From Propionibacteriales bacterium (GTDB taxonomy: Bacteria > Actinomycetota > Actinomycetes > Propionibacteriales > Nocardioidaceae), in contig JAPLCC010000011.1 in the NCBI GenBank assembly GCA_026392415.1, positions 62,001 to 126,000 of the forward strand: DNA of 64,000 bases. Direction: 5' to 3'. Under the pieces are notes generated by a model. That model saw nothing but the letters and a program-made list of their open reading frames with translations. It searched no databases and was not told where the DNA came from. This document shows positions 24,913 through 33,900 of the stretch, piece after piece. A program made the position numbers and the translations under genes. How positions within the stretch are numbered: the stretch's first letter is position 1; every line of letters begins with the position of its first letter.

Positions 24913-26166
24913 CTACTGAGTCCTTCCGGTGCCGGCGAACGCGCCGCCGGGGCCCGAGTACGGGTCGACCTGCACCAGCGGATCCGGTACGCCGAGCGAC
25001 TGCAGGCCCGGAAGGATGAGCTGGATCGAGAAGTAGTGCTTGTCCGGCGCGAAGTTGCCCGACAACAGGTCGTGGTTCCCGAACAGCCGCGCGATGTCCG
25101 GAGCGAACGGCGACAGCACGCTGAGCGTGCGATCGGCCCTGGGGAGCGTGGTGCCCAGACGGGCCAGCCAACCCTCGACGGACGGCACCGACTCGGCGAG
25201 CGAGCGGACGCCGGGGACGGCCTCGTCGGCGAACTCTCGGGCCTCGTCGAGCGTGGGCCCGGACTCCCGCAGGACCCCCCGCAGGTCAGGGGTCGCGTCC
25301 ACGAGGGCGTCCACGCCCGGACGAAGCGCCCGCGCCGCGGAGGCGGTGTCCCGCAACGACGGGTTGATCCGACGCAGGTTGGCGGTGAGCGAGCGCAGTG
25401 TCCCCGGTGCGGTACGCACGGTGTCGCGCAGGGCGCCGCCGTCGTCGACGACGACAGCACCGAGGGACTGGCCGGACCCCTTCACCAGACTGGCGATGTC
25501 CCGCTCGCTCCCCCGCAGCTGCGCTGCCATCAGGTCAGCCTGCTCGAGCAGCTCAACGATGTCGGTCTCCGGGGCCGACAGCACGTTCGAGATCTCACGG
25601 ACGTCCGCCAGGAGCCCGGGGGCGGCCTGGACGACGTCGTACAGGTCGTCAGACCCTCCGGAGAGCCCGCCACCGACATTCTGCAGCCCCGTCGCCAGCC
25701 CGTCCCGGGCCGGCTCGGGGAAGGCGGCGAGCACGTCACCGAGGTCCGCCGCGTCGGACGTGCGGTCGACAGGGATCGGACGACCCCCCAGGTCTCCCGA
25801 CTCCTCCTGTCCGGGGTCGAGGTCGACGAACTTGCGTCCGAGTGCGGACTCGTTGCCGATCCGCGCCCGGGCATCGGCATGCACCGGCACGTCGCCCTCG
25901 AGGCGCATCGTGACACGAGCCGAACCGTCGACGTGGCGGACGTCGGTCACAATGCCGATGTCGACGCCGCGCCGGGAGACCCGCTGACCGACCTTCAACG
26001 TGCCGACGTCGTCGAAGTCGGCCTCCACCGTCGTGTAGCTCCGCAGGGGCAGACCGCCTCCACCCTGCACGATCACACCCACGCCGGCGACGACCACCGC
26101 CACAGCCGTGGCGACGATTCCGATCAGCACATGACGCGCATCCTCACGGTGCACCCTGCGGTTCAT
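24913..26166 (-). CDS. MCE-family lipid-transport protein, third of six (MceC position)
   Basis: A 417-residue MCE protein with an N-terminal anchor (VLIGIVATAVAVVVAGVGVI, about 13-32), an MCE domain at about 40-120 (TVEADFDDVGTLKVGQRVSR) and a helical rod. The C-terminal segment contains LFGNHDLLSGNFAPDKHYFS. It is encoded two nucleotides upstream of the fourth gene and overlaps the second gene by ATGA. It should form one sixth of the MCE hexamer. Confidence 0.87.
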   Translation of the reverse strand: MNRRVHREDARHVLIGIVATAVAVVVAGVGVIVQGGGGLPLRSYTTVEADFDDVGTLKVGQRVSRRGVDIGIVTDVRHVDGSARVTMRLEGDVPVHADARARIGNESALGRKFVDLDPGQEESGDLGGRPIPVDRTSDAADLGDVLAAFPEPARDGLATGLQNVGGGLSGGSDDLYDVVQAAPGLLADVREISNVLSAPETDIVELLEQADLMAAQLRGSERDIASLVKGSGQSLGAVVVDDGGALRDTVRTAPGTLRSLTANLRRINPSLRDTASAARALRPGVDALVDATPDLRGVLRESGPTLDEAREFADEAVPGVRSLAESVPSVEGWLARLGTTLPRADRTLSVLSPFAPDIARLFGNHDLLSGNFAPDKHYFSIQLILPGLQSLGVPDPLVQVDPYSGPGGAFAGTGRTQ

Positions 26167-27548
26167 CGGGAACCTCCCAGCAGCTGCTCGAGCAGGTTCT
26201 TCTCCTGCGCCTCACTCAGTCCGGTGGCACCGCCGTCTCCCGACCGCGACCCGACCAGGCCGCCCAGTCCCGAGAGAAGGTCCTCGATCCCCGTGAGGGA
26301 GCCGTCCAGGAGACTGTCTCCGGACCCGCGCCCCGGGCCAACGCCCGTGCGCGGAGCGGTCCGCGGCTCCACCGGTCCCTTCGCCCCGGGCACGCCGCCA
26401 AGCATGTTGCGCAGGCTCGCCGGCGTGACGTGCGCAACGCCGCGGAAGTAGTGGCTCGCGCCGTCGCGACCGTTGGTGCTGAGCGCCCACTTCGTGACGA
26501 AGGACATCAGGTCGCCCAGGCTCCGGTCGAGCACGACGTCGGCGACGGGGCGCGCCGAGTCCGCGGCACTCCGCAGGCTTGGTCCGGCGCCGCGCAGCAC
26601 CTCTGCCGACGGCCCGATCCGGCGCAACAGCCGGCCGGCGTGGTCGAGAAGCGGGCCGAAGGCCTCCAGCGCCGGGTCGGCCTCCCGTGAGAAGGCCACC
26701 ACCTCGCGGGAGATGTCCCCCAGCTCCCGGGTCACCGGCCGGGCTCGGCGCAGCGTCGGGCCGAGCTCGTCCGCCACGCCGGACAAGGCAGCGAGGGTGG
26801 TTCGCGCCTCCCGGAGCGCGGCTGGCAGCTCCGCCACGGTCTCCTCCACGGCCGCGCGGTTGTCCCCCAACGTTCGCAGCAACAACCTCGCGCGCTCCAC
26901 GAGCGCGTCGAGGTCCTCACCGCCGCGGGCGGTCAAGGACGCCGCGACGGGGTCCGCGCTCTCGACCAGGCGGCTCAGCACCTCGTTGTGCTCGTCGAGC
27001 ACCCGGCCGACTCCGTCGAGGTCGGCCATCGTCGGCGCGAGGGCCCTCACGACGTCCGCGACGTTCTGGCCCCCGTCGCGAATCCCCTCGCCGAGGCTCG
27101 TCACCAGGGCAGCGAGCGCCACGCTGGTCGGATCGTCCAACGTGTCGAGCACGTCCTGGAGGTCCACGGCGCTCGAGGTCTGCTCGACCGGCACGACGGC
27201 GCCCTCAGCCAGCACCGGACCACTGTCCGAGCCCGGGTCAACGGCGACGTAGCTCTCACCGAGGATGTTGATCGGCTTGATCGTCAACGACACGTCCTGA
27301 CGCAACGGGAGGACCGCCCGGGCAAGATCCATCTCGACCCGCGCGTCGTCCCCCACGAGGCTGATGTCGGTGATCTCGCCGACCCTGACGCCGTCGACGC
27401 GGACGTCGTTGCCGACCTCGAGGGATCCGGCGTCGTCGAACTGGGCCACCACACGGCCCGGTCCGGTGTCGCCACGGCCGACAACGCTCCAACCGGCCAC
27501 GCCGAGGGAGAGGGCGCAGACTCCGATAACCACGGTCTTCCTGCTCAT
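26163..27548 (-). CDS. MCE-family lipid-transport protein, second of six (MceB position)
   Basis: A 461-residue MCE protein, the longest of the six. The ATG at 27548 (MSRKTVVIGVCALSLGVAG) overlaps the stop of the first MCE gene by one base (TGATG) and directly starts the membrane anchor. The MCE domain (about 28-105) contains FDDAGSLEVGNDVRVDGVRV. A coiled helical region follows. The C-terminal 75 residues are Gly/Ser-rich and probably disordered, ending in a short helix SEAQEKNLLEQLLGGS. Confidence 0.87.
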   Translation of the reverse strand: MSRKTVVIGVCALSLGVAGWSVVGRGDTGPGRVVAQFDDAGSLEVGNDVRVDGVRVGEITDISLVGDDARVEMDLARAVLPLRQDVSLTIKPINILGESYVAVDPGSDSGPVLAEGAVVPVEQTSSAVDLQDVLDTLDDPTSVALAALVTSLGEGIRDGGQNVADVVRALAPTMADLDGVGRVLDEHNEVLSRLVESADPVAASLTARGGEDLDALVERARLLLRTLGDNRAAVEETVAELPAALREARTTLAALSGVADELGPTLRRARPVTRELGDISREVVAFSREADPALEAFGPLLDHAGRLLRRIGPSAEVLRGAGPSLRSAADSARPVADVVLDRSLGDLMSFVTKWALSTNGRDGASHYFRGVAHVTPASLRNMLGGVPGAKGPVEPRTAPRTGVGPGRGSGDSLLDGSLTGIEDLLSGLGGLVGSRSGDGGATGLSEAQEKNLLEQLLGGSR

Positions 27549-28795
27549 CAGTTCAGTCCGTCTCCGTGTGCGTCGGTCCAGGGCTGGTCGACCAGCGATC
27601 CCGGCTGGGGGCGCCGGTCCTGATCCAGACCGATCGGGACGCTCGGCAAGTTGTCGACCGCGCTGGCCGAGGTGGTGATCAGTGCCCGGGCGTAGTGGCC
27701 CACCGCGTCGCGGCTGCCGAAGACGCCGTTCCAGTTGCTCAGCCACCCCACGAGCTCGGGCGTGTAGGGGCGCAGGAAGTCGACCATCGGATTGGCCGTC
27801 CGCAGCGCGGCGTCGACCTCGGGCAGCAGCTCGTTGCCCTCGCTCAGCAGCGCGGGCGTGACCTGCAGGAGGCGGTCGACGTCCCGCAGAGTCCCGGGCA
27901 GCAACTCGAGGGCGGGCCGGGCATCGACCAAGACGCCGCGAGCCAAGGCCGAGACCTCCGGAAGGCGTTCGGTCGCCGGCGCGATCTCGTCGAGCAACTT
28001 CCCTGCCTTGGCCGCAGGCGCCGGAACGGCCTCCAGCGCCGAGGTCACGTTCTCGACGGTGCCCGGCAAGCTGGCGATCGTCCGGGACAGCTGGTCGCGT
28101 TCACTCGCCACGGAGCGCGCCAAGGCGTCCAGCTGGTCGACCGTGGCCGCCAGCTGCACATCACGCTTCGCCACGGTCCCGGTGACCTTCTCCAGCTGGG
28201 TGACCAGACGCCGCAGGGCCGGGCCGTCCTGCCCGATCGACTGCATCAGCTGTCCGAGAGCCTGGACAGTGGGACCGGCCTCGGTGATCATCTGGTTCAG
28301 GTCGGCGGTTGATCGCGAGCCGCCCAGCGTCGAGTCCAGGCGACCGATCAACCGCTGCAGGGCGGCGCGGGTCGGTTCGTCGAGGGTGGCCAGGAGGTCG
28401 TCCACGTCGACCGCCTCGCTGTTGCCGGTGACGAGCTGCCCAGCCCTCAGCGGAGCCTCGTCGCCCTCGCCGGGGTCCAGCTCTACGACTCGCGCACCGA
28501 GCACCGACTCCCAGACGATCCGGGCAGTCGTACCTCCCGGGAGGGGCGCGTGGTCTCGGTCGATCTCGACCTCCACGGTCGCCTTGCCGTCCAGGACGCC
28601 GATCTCACTCACCTTGCCGACGCGGTGCCCCCTCATCAGCACCGAACCGCCCACGAACGACTGGTCGGCCGTCGGCACGACCAGCGTCACACGGTAGGGG
28701 TCGCTGGTGACGGCGCGGATCCCGACGGCGACGCCGAGCACGACGAGCAGGACCGCGATCCTGCGGACACCGAAACTTCGAACGGAACGCACCAT
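27548..28795 (-). CDS. MCE-family lipid-transport protein, first of six (MceA position)
   Basis: A 415-residue MCE protein with an N-terminal anchor (RRIAVLLVVLGVAVGIRAV), an MCE domain at about 33-110 (LVVPTADQSFVGGSVLMRGH, RVGKV) and the long helical rod typical of MCE subunits. It is the first MCE gene, three nucleotides after the ATPase gene stop. The ATG at 28795 is used; the next codon is GTG, so a start one codon later is possible. It forms part of the substrate tunnel and probably carries initial lipid recognition. Confidence 0.87.
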   Translation of the reverse strand: MVRSVRSFGVRRIAVLLVVLGVAVGIRAVTSDPYRVTLVVPTADQSFVGGSVLMRGHRVGKVSEIGVLDGKATVEVEIDRDHAPLPGGTTARIVWESVLGARVVELDPGEGDEAPLRAGQLVTGNSEAVDVDDLLATLDEPTRAALQRLIGRLDSTLGGSRSTADLNQMITEAGPTVQALGQLMQSIGQDGPALRRLVTQLEKVTGTVAKRDVQLAATVDQLDALARSVASERDQLSRTIASLPGTVENVTSALEAVPAPAAKAGKLLDEIAPATERLPEVSALARGVLVDARPALELLPGTLRDVDRLLQVTPALLSEGNELLPEVDAALRTANPMVDFLRPYTPELVGWLSNWNGVFGSRDAVGHYARALITTSASAVDNLPSVPIGLDQDRRPQPGSLVDQPWTDAHGDGLN

Positions 28796-28798
28796 GGT

Positions 28799-29602
28799 TC
28801 AGTCCATTCCGAGCGGGCCGTCGGCCGCGCCAGCCAGGAACTGTCGCACGAAGGGATCGTCCGAGGCGAAGGCCTCGTCGGCCGTGCCGTAGTAGACGAT
28901 CTTGCCCTTCCAGAGCACAGCGACGTAGTCGCTGAGGATGCGGGCACTCGGGATGTCGTGGGTGATCACGATGTAGGTGCCTCCGTGCTCACGGTGGACG
29001 TCCGCGATGAGCTGGCAGAGCAGCTTGGTGCGCACCGGGTCCAGACCCGAGTCCGGCTCGTCGAACAGCACGACGTCGGGGCGCATCACGAGCGCTCGGG
29101 CGAAGCCGGCCCGCTTGCGCATCCCCCCGGAGATCTCGTTGGGCGCCTTGTCGATCGCGCGCTCGAGACCCACCTCGCGGAGGTTCGCCATGACGATCTC
29201 GCGGATCTCGGCCTCGGAGTTGTCGGTGTGCTTGCGCAGCGGGAAGGCGACGTTGTCGTACAGGTTCATCGACCCGAACAGCGCCCCGTCCTGGAAGAGG
29301 ACTCCGAAGCGCTTGCGCAGCTCGTAGCGCGCCGACTCCGGCACGTGCCAGATGTCCTCGCCGAAGACCGACACCTCGCCCTCGTCCGGCTCGAGGAGCC
29401 CGACGATGTGCTTGAGCAGGACACTCTTCCCGGTGCCCGAGGGCCCCAGGACCGTCGTGATGGCGTTGTCGACGAAGTCGAGGTCGATGCCGTCGAGGAT
29501 CGGCCCGGCACCGAAGTCCTTGCGGAGACCCCGGATCTCGATGGAGTTGGCGGGATGGGCGCCCGTGGGCGCCGGCGCGACGGGAACGGCGTTCATGGTC
29601 AT
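28799..29602 (-). CDS. ABC transporter ATP-binding protein (MlaF/MceG type)
   Basis: A 267-residue ATPase that powers the Mce importer. Walker A GPSGTGKS is at 53-60, the Q-loop is in GVLFQDGALF, the signature is ISGGMRKRAGFARAL, Walker B is VVLFDEPDSGLD, and the switch His is in ITHDIPS. The family is the MlaF/Mkl group that works with YrbE permeases. In mycobacteria the corresponding MceG is encoded away from the mce operons; here it sits inside, between the permease and MCE genes. Two close ATGs (codons 1 and 3) precede a flexible N-terminal extension. Confidence 0.95.
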   Translation of the reverse strand: MTMNAVPVAPAPTGAHPANSIEIRGLRKDFGAGPILDGIDLDFVDNAITTVLGPSGTGKSVLLKHIVGLLEPDEGEVSVFGEDIWHVPESARYELRKRFGVLFQDGALFGSMNLYDNVAFPLRKHTDNSEAEIREIVMANLREVGLERAIDKAPNEISGGMRKRAGFARALVMRPDVVLFDEPDSGLDPVRTKLLCQLIADVHREHGGTYIVITHDIPSARILSDYVAVLWKGKIVYYGTADEAFASDDPFVRQFLAGAADGPLGMD

Positions 29603-29621
29603 GGATCTCGCTCCTGGAGCT

Positions 29622-30470
29622 TCAGTTGCCGATGGGCGCGTTGGGGTTGCTGCCGTAGAACAGCTGGACGAGGCACATGCCGACGAGGCTCACCAGCACG
29701 AGGTTCACCAGCATCGACTGGGCGGTGTTGCGCCCGACACCGACGGGGCCGCCCTTCGCGTGGTAGCCGAAGTACGACGACACCAAGAGGATCGAGAGGC
29801 CGATCGAGGTGCCCCACACGGTTGCCAGCACGAAGTCCCGCAGGTTCTGGAACAGGTAGAGGACGTAGCTGAACCCGCCGCTCGACACGGTTCCTAGGAG
29901 CTGCACGTTGAAGAGGTACGCCGCCATGAAGTTGACCGACATCGCAGTGACGAAGAGCAGGGGCATGACGAGCGCACCCGCCAGCACCCGCGTCGAGACG
30001 AGGTAGGGAATCGAGCGGATTCCCATGACCTCCATCGCGTCGATCTCCTCCGAGATCCGCATGGCACCGAGCTCGGCCACGATGCCGCAGCCGACCTTCG
30101 CCGCGACCACCCAGCCGAAGACGACCTGGATGATCCCGCGCATCCCGCCGATCGCCGACACCGCTGCGATGTAACTGTCGATGCCGATGCTCTCGAGCAG
30201 GAAGGTCGTCGTCAGGCCGAGCACGGCGCCCATCACGAACAGCATGCCGAGCACAACAACCACGTTCTCCCGGAAGAGGAGGCTGGCATGGCGCAGCACC
30301 TCGGTCGGGTAGAGCCGCAGCGCGACGGGCATGCCCCGGAGCACGGACAGGGTGAACTCGATGAAATGGCCCAGCCGGTCAAGCACGCCGTTGCGGGATG
30401 TCGGGGTCTGTCGCGGCGCCGGCACCGGGGTAGCCACCGGGGCGGGCACCGTCTCATCGAGCGCGGTCAC
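29622..30470 (-). CDS. YrbE/MlaE-family permease, second of two (YrbEB)
   Basis: A 282-residue permease. After a proline-rich N terminus, the MlaE domain has about five membrane segments and the conserved cytosolic EEIDAMEVMGIRSI motif that contacts the ATPase. The GTG start at 30470 overlaps the stop of the first permease (GTGA); the longer upstream frame is a shadow of that gene. It pairs with YrbEA as a heterodimer beneath the MCE hexamer and passes lipid into the cytoplasm or inner membrane. Confidence 0.93.
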   Translation of the reverse strand: MTALDETVPAPVATPVPAPRQTPTSRNGVLDRLGHFIEFTLSVLRGMPVALRLYPTEVLRHASLLFRENVVVVLGMLFVMGAVLGLTTTFLLESIGIDSYIAAVSAIGGMRGIIQVVFGWVVAAKVGCGIVAELGAMRISEEIDAMEVMGIRSIPYLVSTRVLAGALVMPLLFVTAMSVNFMAAYLFNVQLLGTVSSGGFSYVLYLFQNLRDFVLATVWGTSIGLSILLVSSYFGYHAKGGPVGVGRNTAQSMLVNLVLVSLVGMCLVQLFYGSNPNAPIGN

Positions 30471-31336
30471 CGGAATGCCCCGAGGTTCGGGAAGAAGCCG
30501 AGCAGCAGGGCGTTGAAGGCCAGCTGCAGGATCCAGACCGCCACGAACGAGGTGACCACCGCCTGGTTGACGGCTCGTCCCAGGCCGATCGATCCGCCCG
30601 AGGCGGTGAGGCCCTTGTAGCAGCACACGGTCCCGACGAGGAGTCCGACCAGGAAGCAGTTCACCACCACCGCCACGACGTCGACTGGCGAGATGTTCGC
30701 GAACAGGTTGCTGTGGAAGTGCGCCGACGGCTGACCGGCGACGTAGTCGGCACCGACCTGCATCGACAGCATCGTCACGAGGAGGGCGGGAACCGCCAGC
30801 ATCGTCGTGATCAGCGTGAGTGAGACGATCCGCGGCACGGCCAGGTCGCGAATCGGGTCGACACCCATGACCTGCATGGCGTCGATCTCCTCGCGGACCT
30901 TGCGCGCGCCGATGTCGGCGGTGAGGGCTGACCCGATCACGCCGGCCACCACCATCGACACGATCCACACCGTGAAGGTGCGCATCGACTGGACGAACAG
31001 CACCGGACCGAACAGCTGGGTGGCGCCGGCCATCGCGAAGAACTGGACGGTCAGGATTGACGTGAAGATCAAGAACCCGAAGATCGCGGCGGCAATCGGC
31101 GCCGATGCCTGCCTCATCGTCAGGTACATGTCGTCGGCGACGGCGGCCCAGTAGCCCCGCGGATGGCGCACGGCGCTGTGCACCACCTTGACCAGCAGGT
31201 CCGCCATCCCGCCCGCCACCTTCAGGCCGCCGCGGAGGCGCGCCGGGAAGTGGGCGACCACGCGGGACGCGCGTCCGTCGTACGGACCCGGCCGCAGGCC
31301 CGTGGCCGCGGGACGCACGTGGCTCGAAGACGACAT
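30467..31336 (-). CDS. YrbE/MlaE-family permease, first of two (YrbEA)
   Basis: A 289-residue permease, first gene of the mce transport operon. It has the MlaE domain with about five membrane segments and the motif EEIDAMQVMGVDPIRD. The ATG at 31336 was preferred over the GTG at 31339 because AGGAG then has five-nucleotide spacing. A promoter with an operator lies immediately upstream in the 73-bp gap after the acyl-CoA ligase gene, so the operon can be transcribed independently of that ligase as well as by read-through. Confidence 0.93.
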   Translation of the reverse strand: MSSSSHVRPAATGLRPGPYDGRASRVVAHFPARLRGGLKVAGGMADLLVKVVHSAVRHPRGYWAAVADDMYLTMRQASAPIAAAIFGFLIFTSILTVQFFAMAGATQLFGPVLFVQSMRTFTVWIVSMVVAGVIGSALTADIGARKVREEIDAMQVMGVDPIRDLAVPRIVSLTLITTMLAVPALLVTMLSMQVGADYVAGQPSAHFHSNLFANISPVDVVAVVVNCFLVGLLVGTVCCYKGLTASGGSIGLGRAVNQAVVTSFVAVWILQLAFNALLLGFFPNLGAFR

Positions 31337-31348
31337 CACAACTCCTGA

Positions 31349-31395
31349 AGTAAGTATTTACCTACAGACTATGGCGGCGGTCACACACCCGTCAA
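31349..31395 (-). promoter_or_regulatory. mce operon promoter and regulon operator, site C
   Basis: On the minus strand a -35 TTGACG (31395-31390) and a -10 TAGTCT (31371-31366) are 18 bp apart. The dyad AGTAA-GTAT-TTACC (31349-31362) follows directly, over the expected start site. This is the same layout as sites B and E and implies repression of lipid import by the shared TetR regulator. Confidence 0.65.
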
Positions 31396-31409
31396 GGGGT
31401 CCGGACGGG

Positions 31410-32906
31410 TCACAGCTCCCCTGCGGTGACCGGGACCTGCAGCTCGCGCTTCAGGATCTTTCCGGTGGCTCCCTTGGGGAGTTCAGCGACGAAGTGGACA
31501 GCGCGGGGGTACTTGTACGGCGCTACGCGCTCGCGCACGAACTCGCGCACCTCCGGCTCCGCGACAGTCGCGCCCGGCTTCAGCACGACCACGGCCGCGA
31601 CCTCCTCGCCCAGCGTCGGGTGTGCGACACCGACCACTGCAGCCTCGAGAACATCGGGGTGCTCGTAGAGCACCTCCTCGATCTCGCGGGGGTAGACGTT
31701 GAACCCACCGCGGATGATGAGCTCCTTGAGCCGGTCGACCACGTAGTAGAAGCCATCGGCGTCGCGCCGACCGAGGTCGCCGGTGTGGAACCAGCCGCCG
31801 CGGATTGCCGCAGCCGTCTCCTCCGGACGCCCCCAGTAGCCCTTCATCAGGTTGTGGCCGCGGATGACGATCTCCCCCACCTCCCCGTCCGGGACCGCCG
31901 CACCGTGCTCGTCGACGAGGTCCAGCTCGACCCCGGGGATCGGGGTCCCGATCGAGCCGACGCGGGCCGCGTCCGTGCGGTTGAAGGTCGCCGTCGGAGA
32001 GGTCTCGGAGAGGCCGTAGCCCTCCAGGATCTGGGCCCCGAAGGCGTCGCGGAAACCGCGGAGGATCTCTCCGGGCAACGATGCTCCACCCGAGACGCAC
32101 AGGCGAAGGCTCGAGACGTCCCGTCCGCCCGGACCACGGCCGAGCATCGCGGTGTACATCGTCGGCACGCCGTGGAAGACCGTCACGCCGTCGCGCACGA
32201 CGACGTCCAGCACCAGCTCCGGGTCGAACCGCTGGACCAGGGTCAGCAGGCCACCGGCAGCGATGGAGGCATTCATGCTGACGGACTGCCCGAAGGCGTG
32301 GAAGAGCGGCAGGCAGCCCATCACGACGTCACCGGGCACCAGGCCGGCGAGATCGTTGGACGCGCGGCAGTTGAGGTCGAGGTTGCGGTGCGTGAGCTCT
32401 GCGCCCTTCGGCACACCGGTGGTGCCGGACGTGTAGAGGATCACCGCGGTGTCCGACTCGTCACGCTCCTCCAAGGGCACCGGCTCGAACGTGGCGACGT
32501 CGTCGAGCAGCAGCTGGTCCGACGCGCGCAGCACCACCACTCGGGCGCCACCCACCCGGCCGTCGGCTGCGGTCTCGACGACCCCCGCATGGACGAGCAG
32601 GACCGTCATGCCGGAGTCGTGAACCAGGTGCTCGACCTCGCGCCCGCGCAGCAGCGGATTCATCGGGACGACGACCGCGCCGGCACGGAGGATGCCGTAG
32701 TAGAGCACCGGGAAGGACAGCTCGTTCGGGAGCATCAGCCCCACCCTGTCCCCCGGGCGCACCCCGAGCACGCGCAGGTAGGCGGCTGCGCGAGCTGCGA
32801 GGTCGCCGAGTTGGGCGTAGGTCAGGGTCATGCCGTCGAGTCGGACCGCAGGCCGCTCCGGATGGGCGGCCGCGGTGGCGACGAGGTTGCGGGCGAGGTT
32901 GGCCAT
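31410..32906 (-). CDS. Long-chain fatty acid/acyl-CoA ligase (FadD type)
   Basis: A 498-residue ANL-superfamily acyl-CoA synthetase. The P-loop is YTSGTTGVPKG, the A5 motif is GYGLSETSP, the A7/A8 region includes HTGDLGRRDADGFYYVVDR and LIIRGGFNVYPREIE, and the catalytic Lys is in GATGKILKREL near the C terminus. It should activate a fatty or steroid-side-chain acid to its CoA thioester through an adenylate. The ATG at 32906 has GGAGAG upstream and fits the usual N terminus (MANLARNLVATAAAHPE). It lies directly upstream of the mce operon on the same strand, consistent with activation of the imported lipid. Confidence 0.93.
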   Translation of the reverse strand: MANLARNLVATAAAHPERPAVRLDGMTLTYAQLGDLAARAAAYLRVLGVRPGDRVGLMLPNELSFPVLYYGILRAGAVVVPMNPLLRGREVEHLVHDSGMTVLLVHAGVVETAADGRVGGARVVVLRASDQLLLDDVATFEPVPLEERDESDTAVILYTSGTTGVPKGAELTHRNLDLNCRASNDLAGLVPGDVVMGCLPLFHAFGQSVSMNASIAAGGLLTLVQRFDPELVLDVVVRDGVTVFHGVPTMYTAMLGRGPGGRDVSSLRLCVSGGASLPGEILRGFRDAFGAQILEGYGLSETSPTATFNRTDAARVGSIGTPIPGVELDLVDEHGAAVPDGEVGEIVIRGHNLMKGYWGRPEETAAAIRGGWFHTGDLGRRDADGFYYVVDRLKELIIRGGFNVYPREIEEVLYEHPDVLEAAVVGVAHPTLGEEVAAVVVLKPGATVAEPEVREFVRERVAPYKYPRAVHFVAELPKGATGKILKRELQVPVTAGEL

Positions 32907-32945
32907 CGGGCTCTCCAGGTGATTCGAGCAGGGAACGACCCGCGT

Positions 32946-32974
32946 ATAATGTAAGCACTTACTTTTTTCGTCAA
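32946..32974 (-). promoter_or_regulatory. Acyl-CoA ligase promoter and regulon operator, site D
   Basis: On the minus strand a -35 TTGACG (32974-32969) and a -10 CATTAT (32951-32946) are exactly 17 bp apart. The perfect dyad TGTAA-GCAC-TTACT sits at 32950-32963, inside the spacer and touching the -10, so binding would occlude RNA polymerase. Confidence 0.65.
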
Positions 32975-32979
32975 GCGCG

Positions 32980-33026
32980 TTGACGCGCTGGACGGCGCCA
33001 CCTACCTTCACAAGTGATCATTTACT
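32980..33026 (+). promoter_or_regulatory. SDR promoter and regulon operator, site E
   Basis: A -35 TTGACG (32980-32985) and a -10 TACCTT (33003-33008) are 17 bp apart. The dyad AGTGA-TCAT-TTACT (33013-33026) follows, ending just before the AGGAGG ribosome-binding site. Its -35 is the mirror image of the ligase -35: CGTCAA and TTGACG face away from each other across GCGCG (32969-32985). Confidence 0.65.
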
Positions 33027-33041
33027 TACCAGGAGGTGGAC

Positions 33042-33878
33042 ATGCGTTCCCTGAACGACAAGGTCGTCGTCATCACCGGTGCCGGCGGAGGCATCGGCCG
33101 CGCCCTGGCGGTCGAGATGGCTGGCCACGGCGCCCGTCTCGCGGTGTCCGACGTCGACGCCGAAGGCGTGGCGGAGACCGTCTCGCTCCTGGAGCGTGCG
33201 GGCGCAGGCAGCGTGAAGACGGACGTCCTCGACGTCTCCGACCGCCCTGCCGTCCTGGCGTACGCCGGCGACGTCGCCGAGCACTTCGGCCACGTGAACG
33301 TGCTCGTCAACAACGCCGGCGTCACGATGACCGGCGACTTCGAGGAGATGACCCTCGAGGAGTTCGACTGGCTGCTCGGGATCAACCTCGACGGCGTGGT
33401 GACGGGGACCAAGGCATTCCTGCCACACCTGATCGCATCCGGCGACGGGCACCTGGTCAACATCTCCTCGCTCTTCGGATTCGTGTCGATGGGAGGGCAG
33501 AGCGCCTACAACGCCTCCAAGTTCGCCGTGCGGGGGTTCACGGAGTCCGTTCGCCAGGAGATGCTCGTCAACCGCCATCCGGTCGCGGTCACCTGTGTCC
33601 ACCCAGGAGGGGTCCGGACCGGGATCGTCCGCAACGGTCGCGCCACCAAGAGCCAGGACGCCGCCGCCTTCAACGAGATCTTCGAGCAGAAACTCGCCCA
33701 CACCTCTCCCGAGAAGGCCGCGCGGATCATCGTCCGCGGGATCCTTCGCAACCGCGCCCGCCAACTGGTCGGACCTGATGCCCACGTCGTCCACTTCCTG
33801 GGGAAGGTCCTCGGCTCCCGCTACCAGGACCTGCTGGCGGGCGCGTCCCGACGGTTCCTCCCGGGGAAGCTGAGCTGA
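33042..33878 (+). CDS. Short-chain dehydrogenase/reductase
   Basis: A 278-residue classical SDR. The cofactor motif is TGAGGGIG (about 12-19), NNAG is at 90-93, and the catalytic set is Asn115, Ser142 or Ser143, Tyr156 and Lys160 in YNASK. Asp at the end of beta-2 (VSDVDAE) favours NAD(H). It should interconvert an alcohol and a ketone. The ATG at 33042 has AGGAGG with five-nucleotide spacing; a GTG lies inside that site and is unlikely. It is followed after 22 nt by a WS/DGAT gene, so the two are probably one transcript under operator E. The substrate may be a secondary alcohol whose ketone is taken by the nearby Baeyer-Villiger enzyme (inference). Confidence 0.92.
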   Translation: MRSLNDKVVVITGAGGGIGRALAVEMAGHGARLAVSDVDAEGVAETVSLLERAGAGSVKTDVLDVSDRPAVLAYAGDVAEHFGHVNVLVNNAGVTMTGDFEEMTLEEFDWLLGINLDGVVTGTKAFLPHLIASGDGHLVNISSLFGFVSMGGQSAYNASKFAVRGFTESVRQEMLVNRHPVAVTCVHPGGVRTGIVRNGRATKSQDAAAFNEIFEQKLAHTSPEKAARIIVRGILRNRARQLVGPDAHVVHFLGKVLGSRYQDLLAGASRRFLPGKLS

Positions 33879-33900
33879 GGGCAGGCCCAGACCGCGCGCC

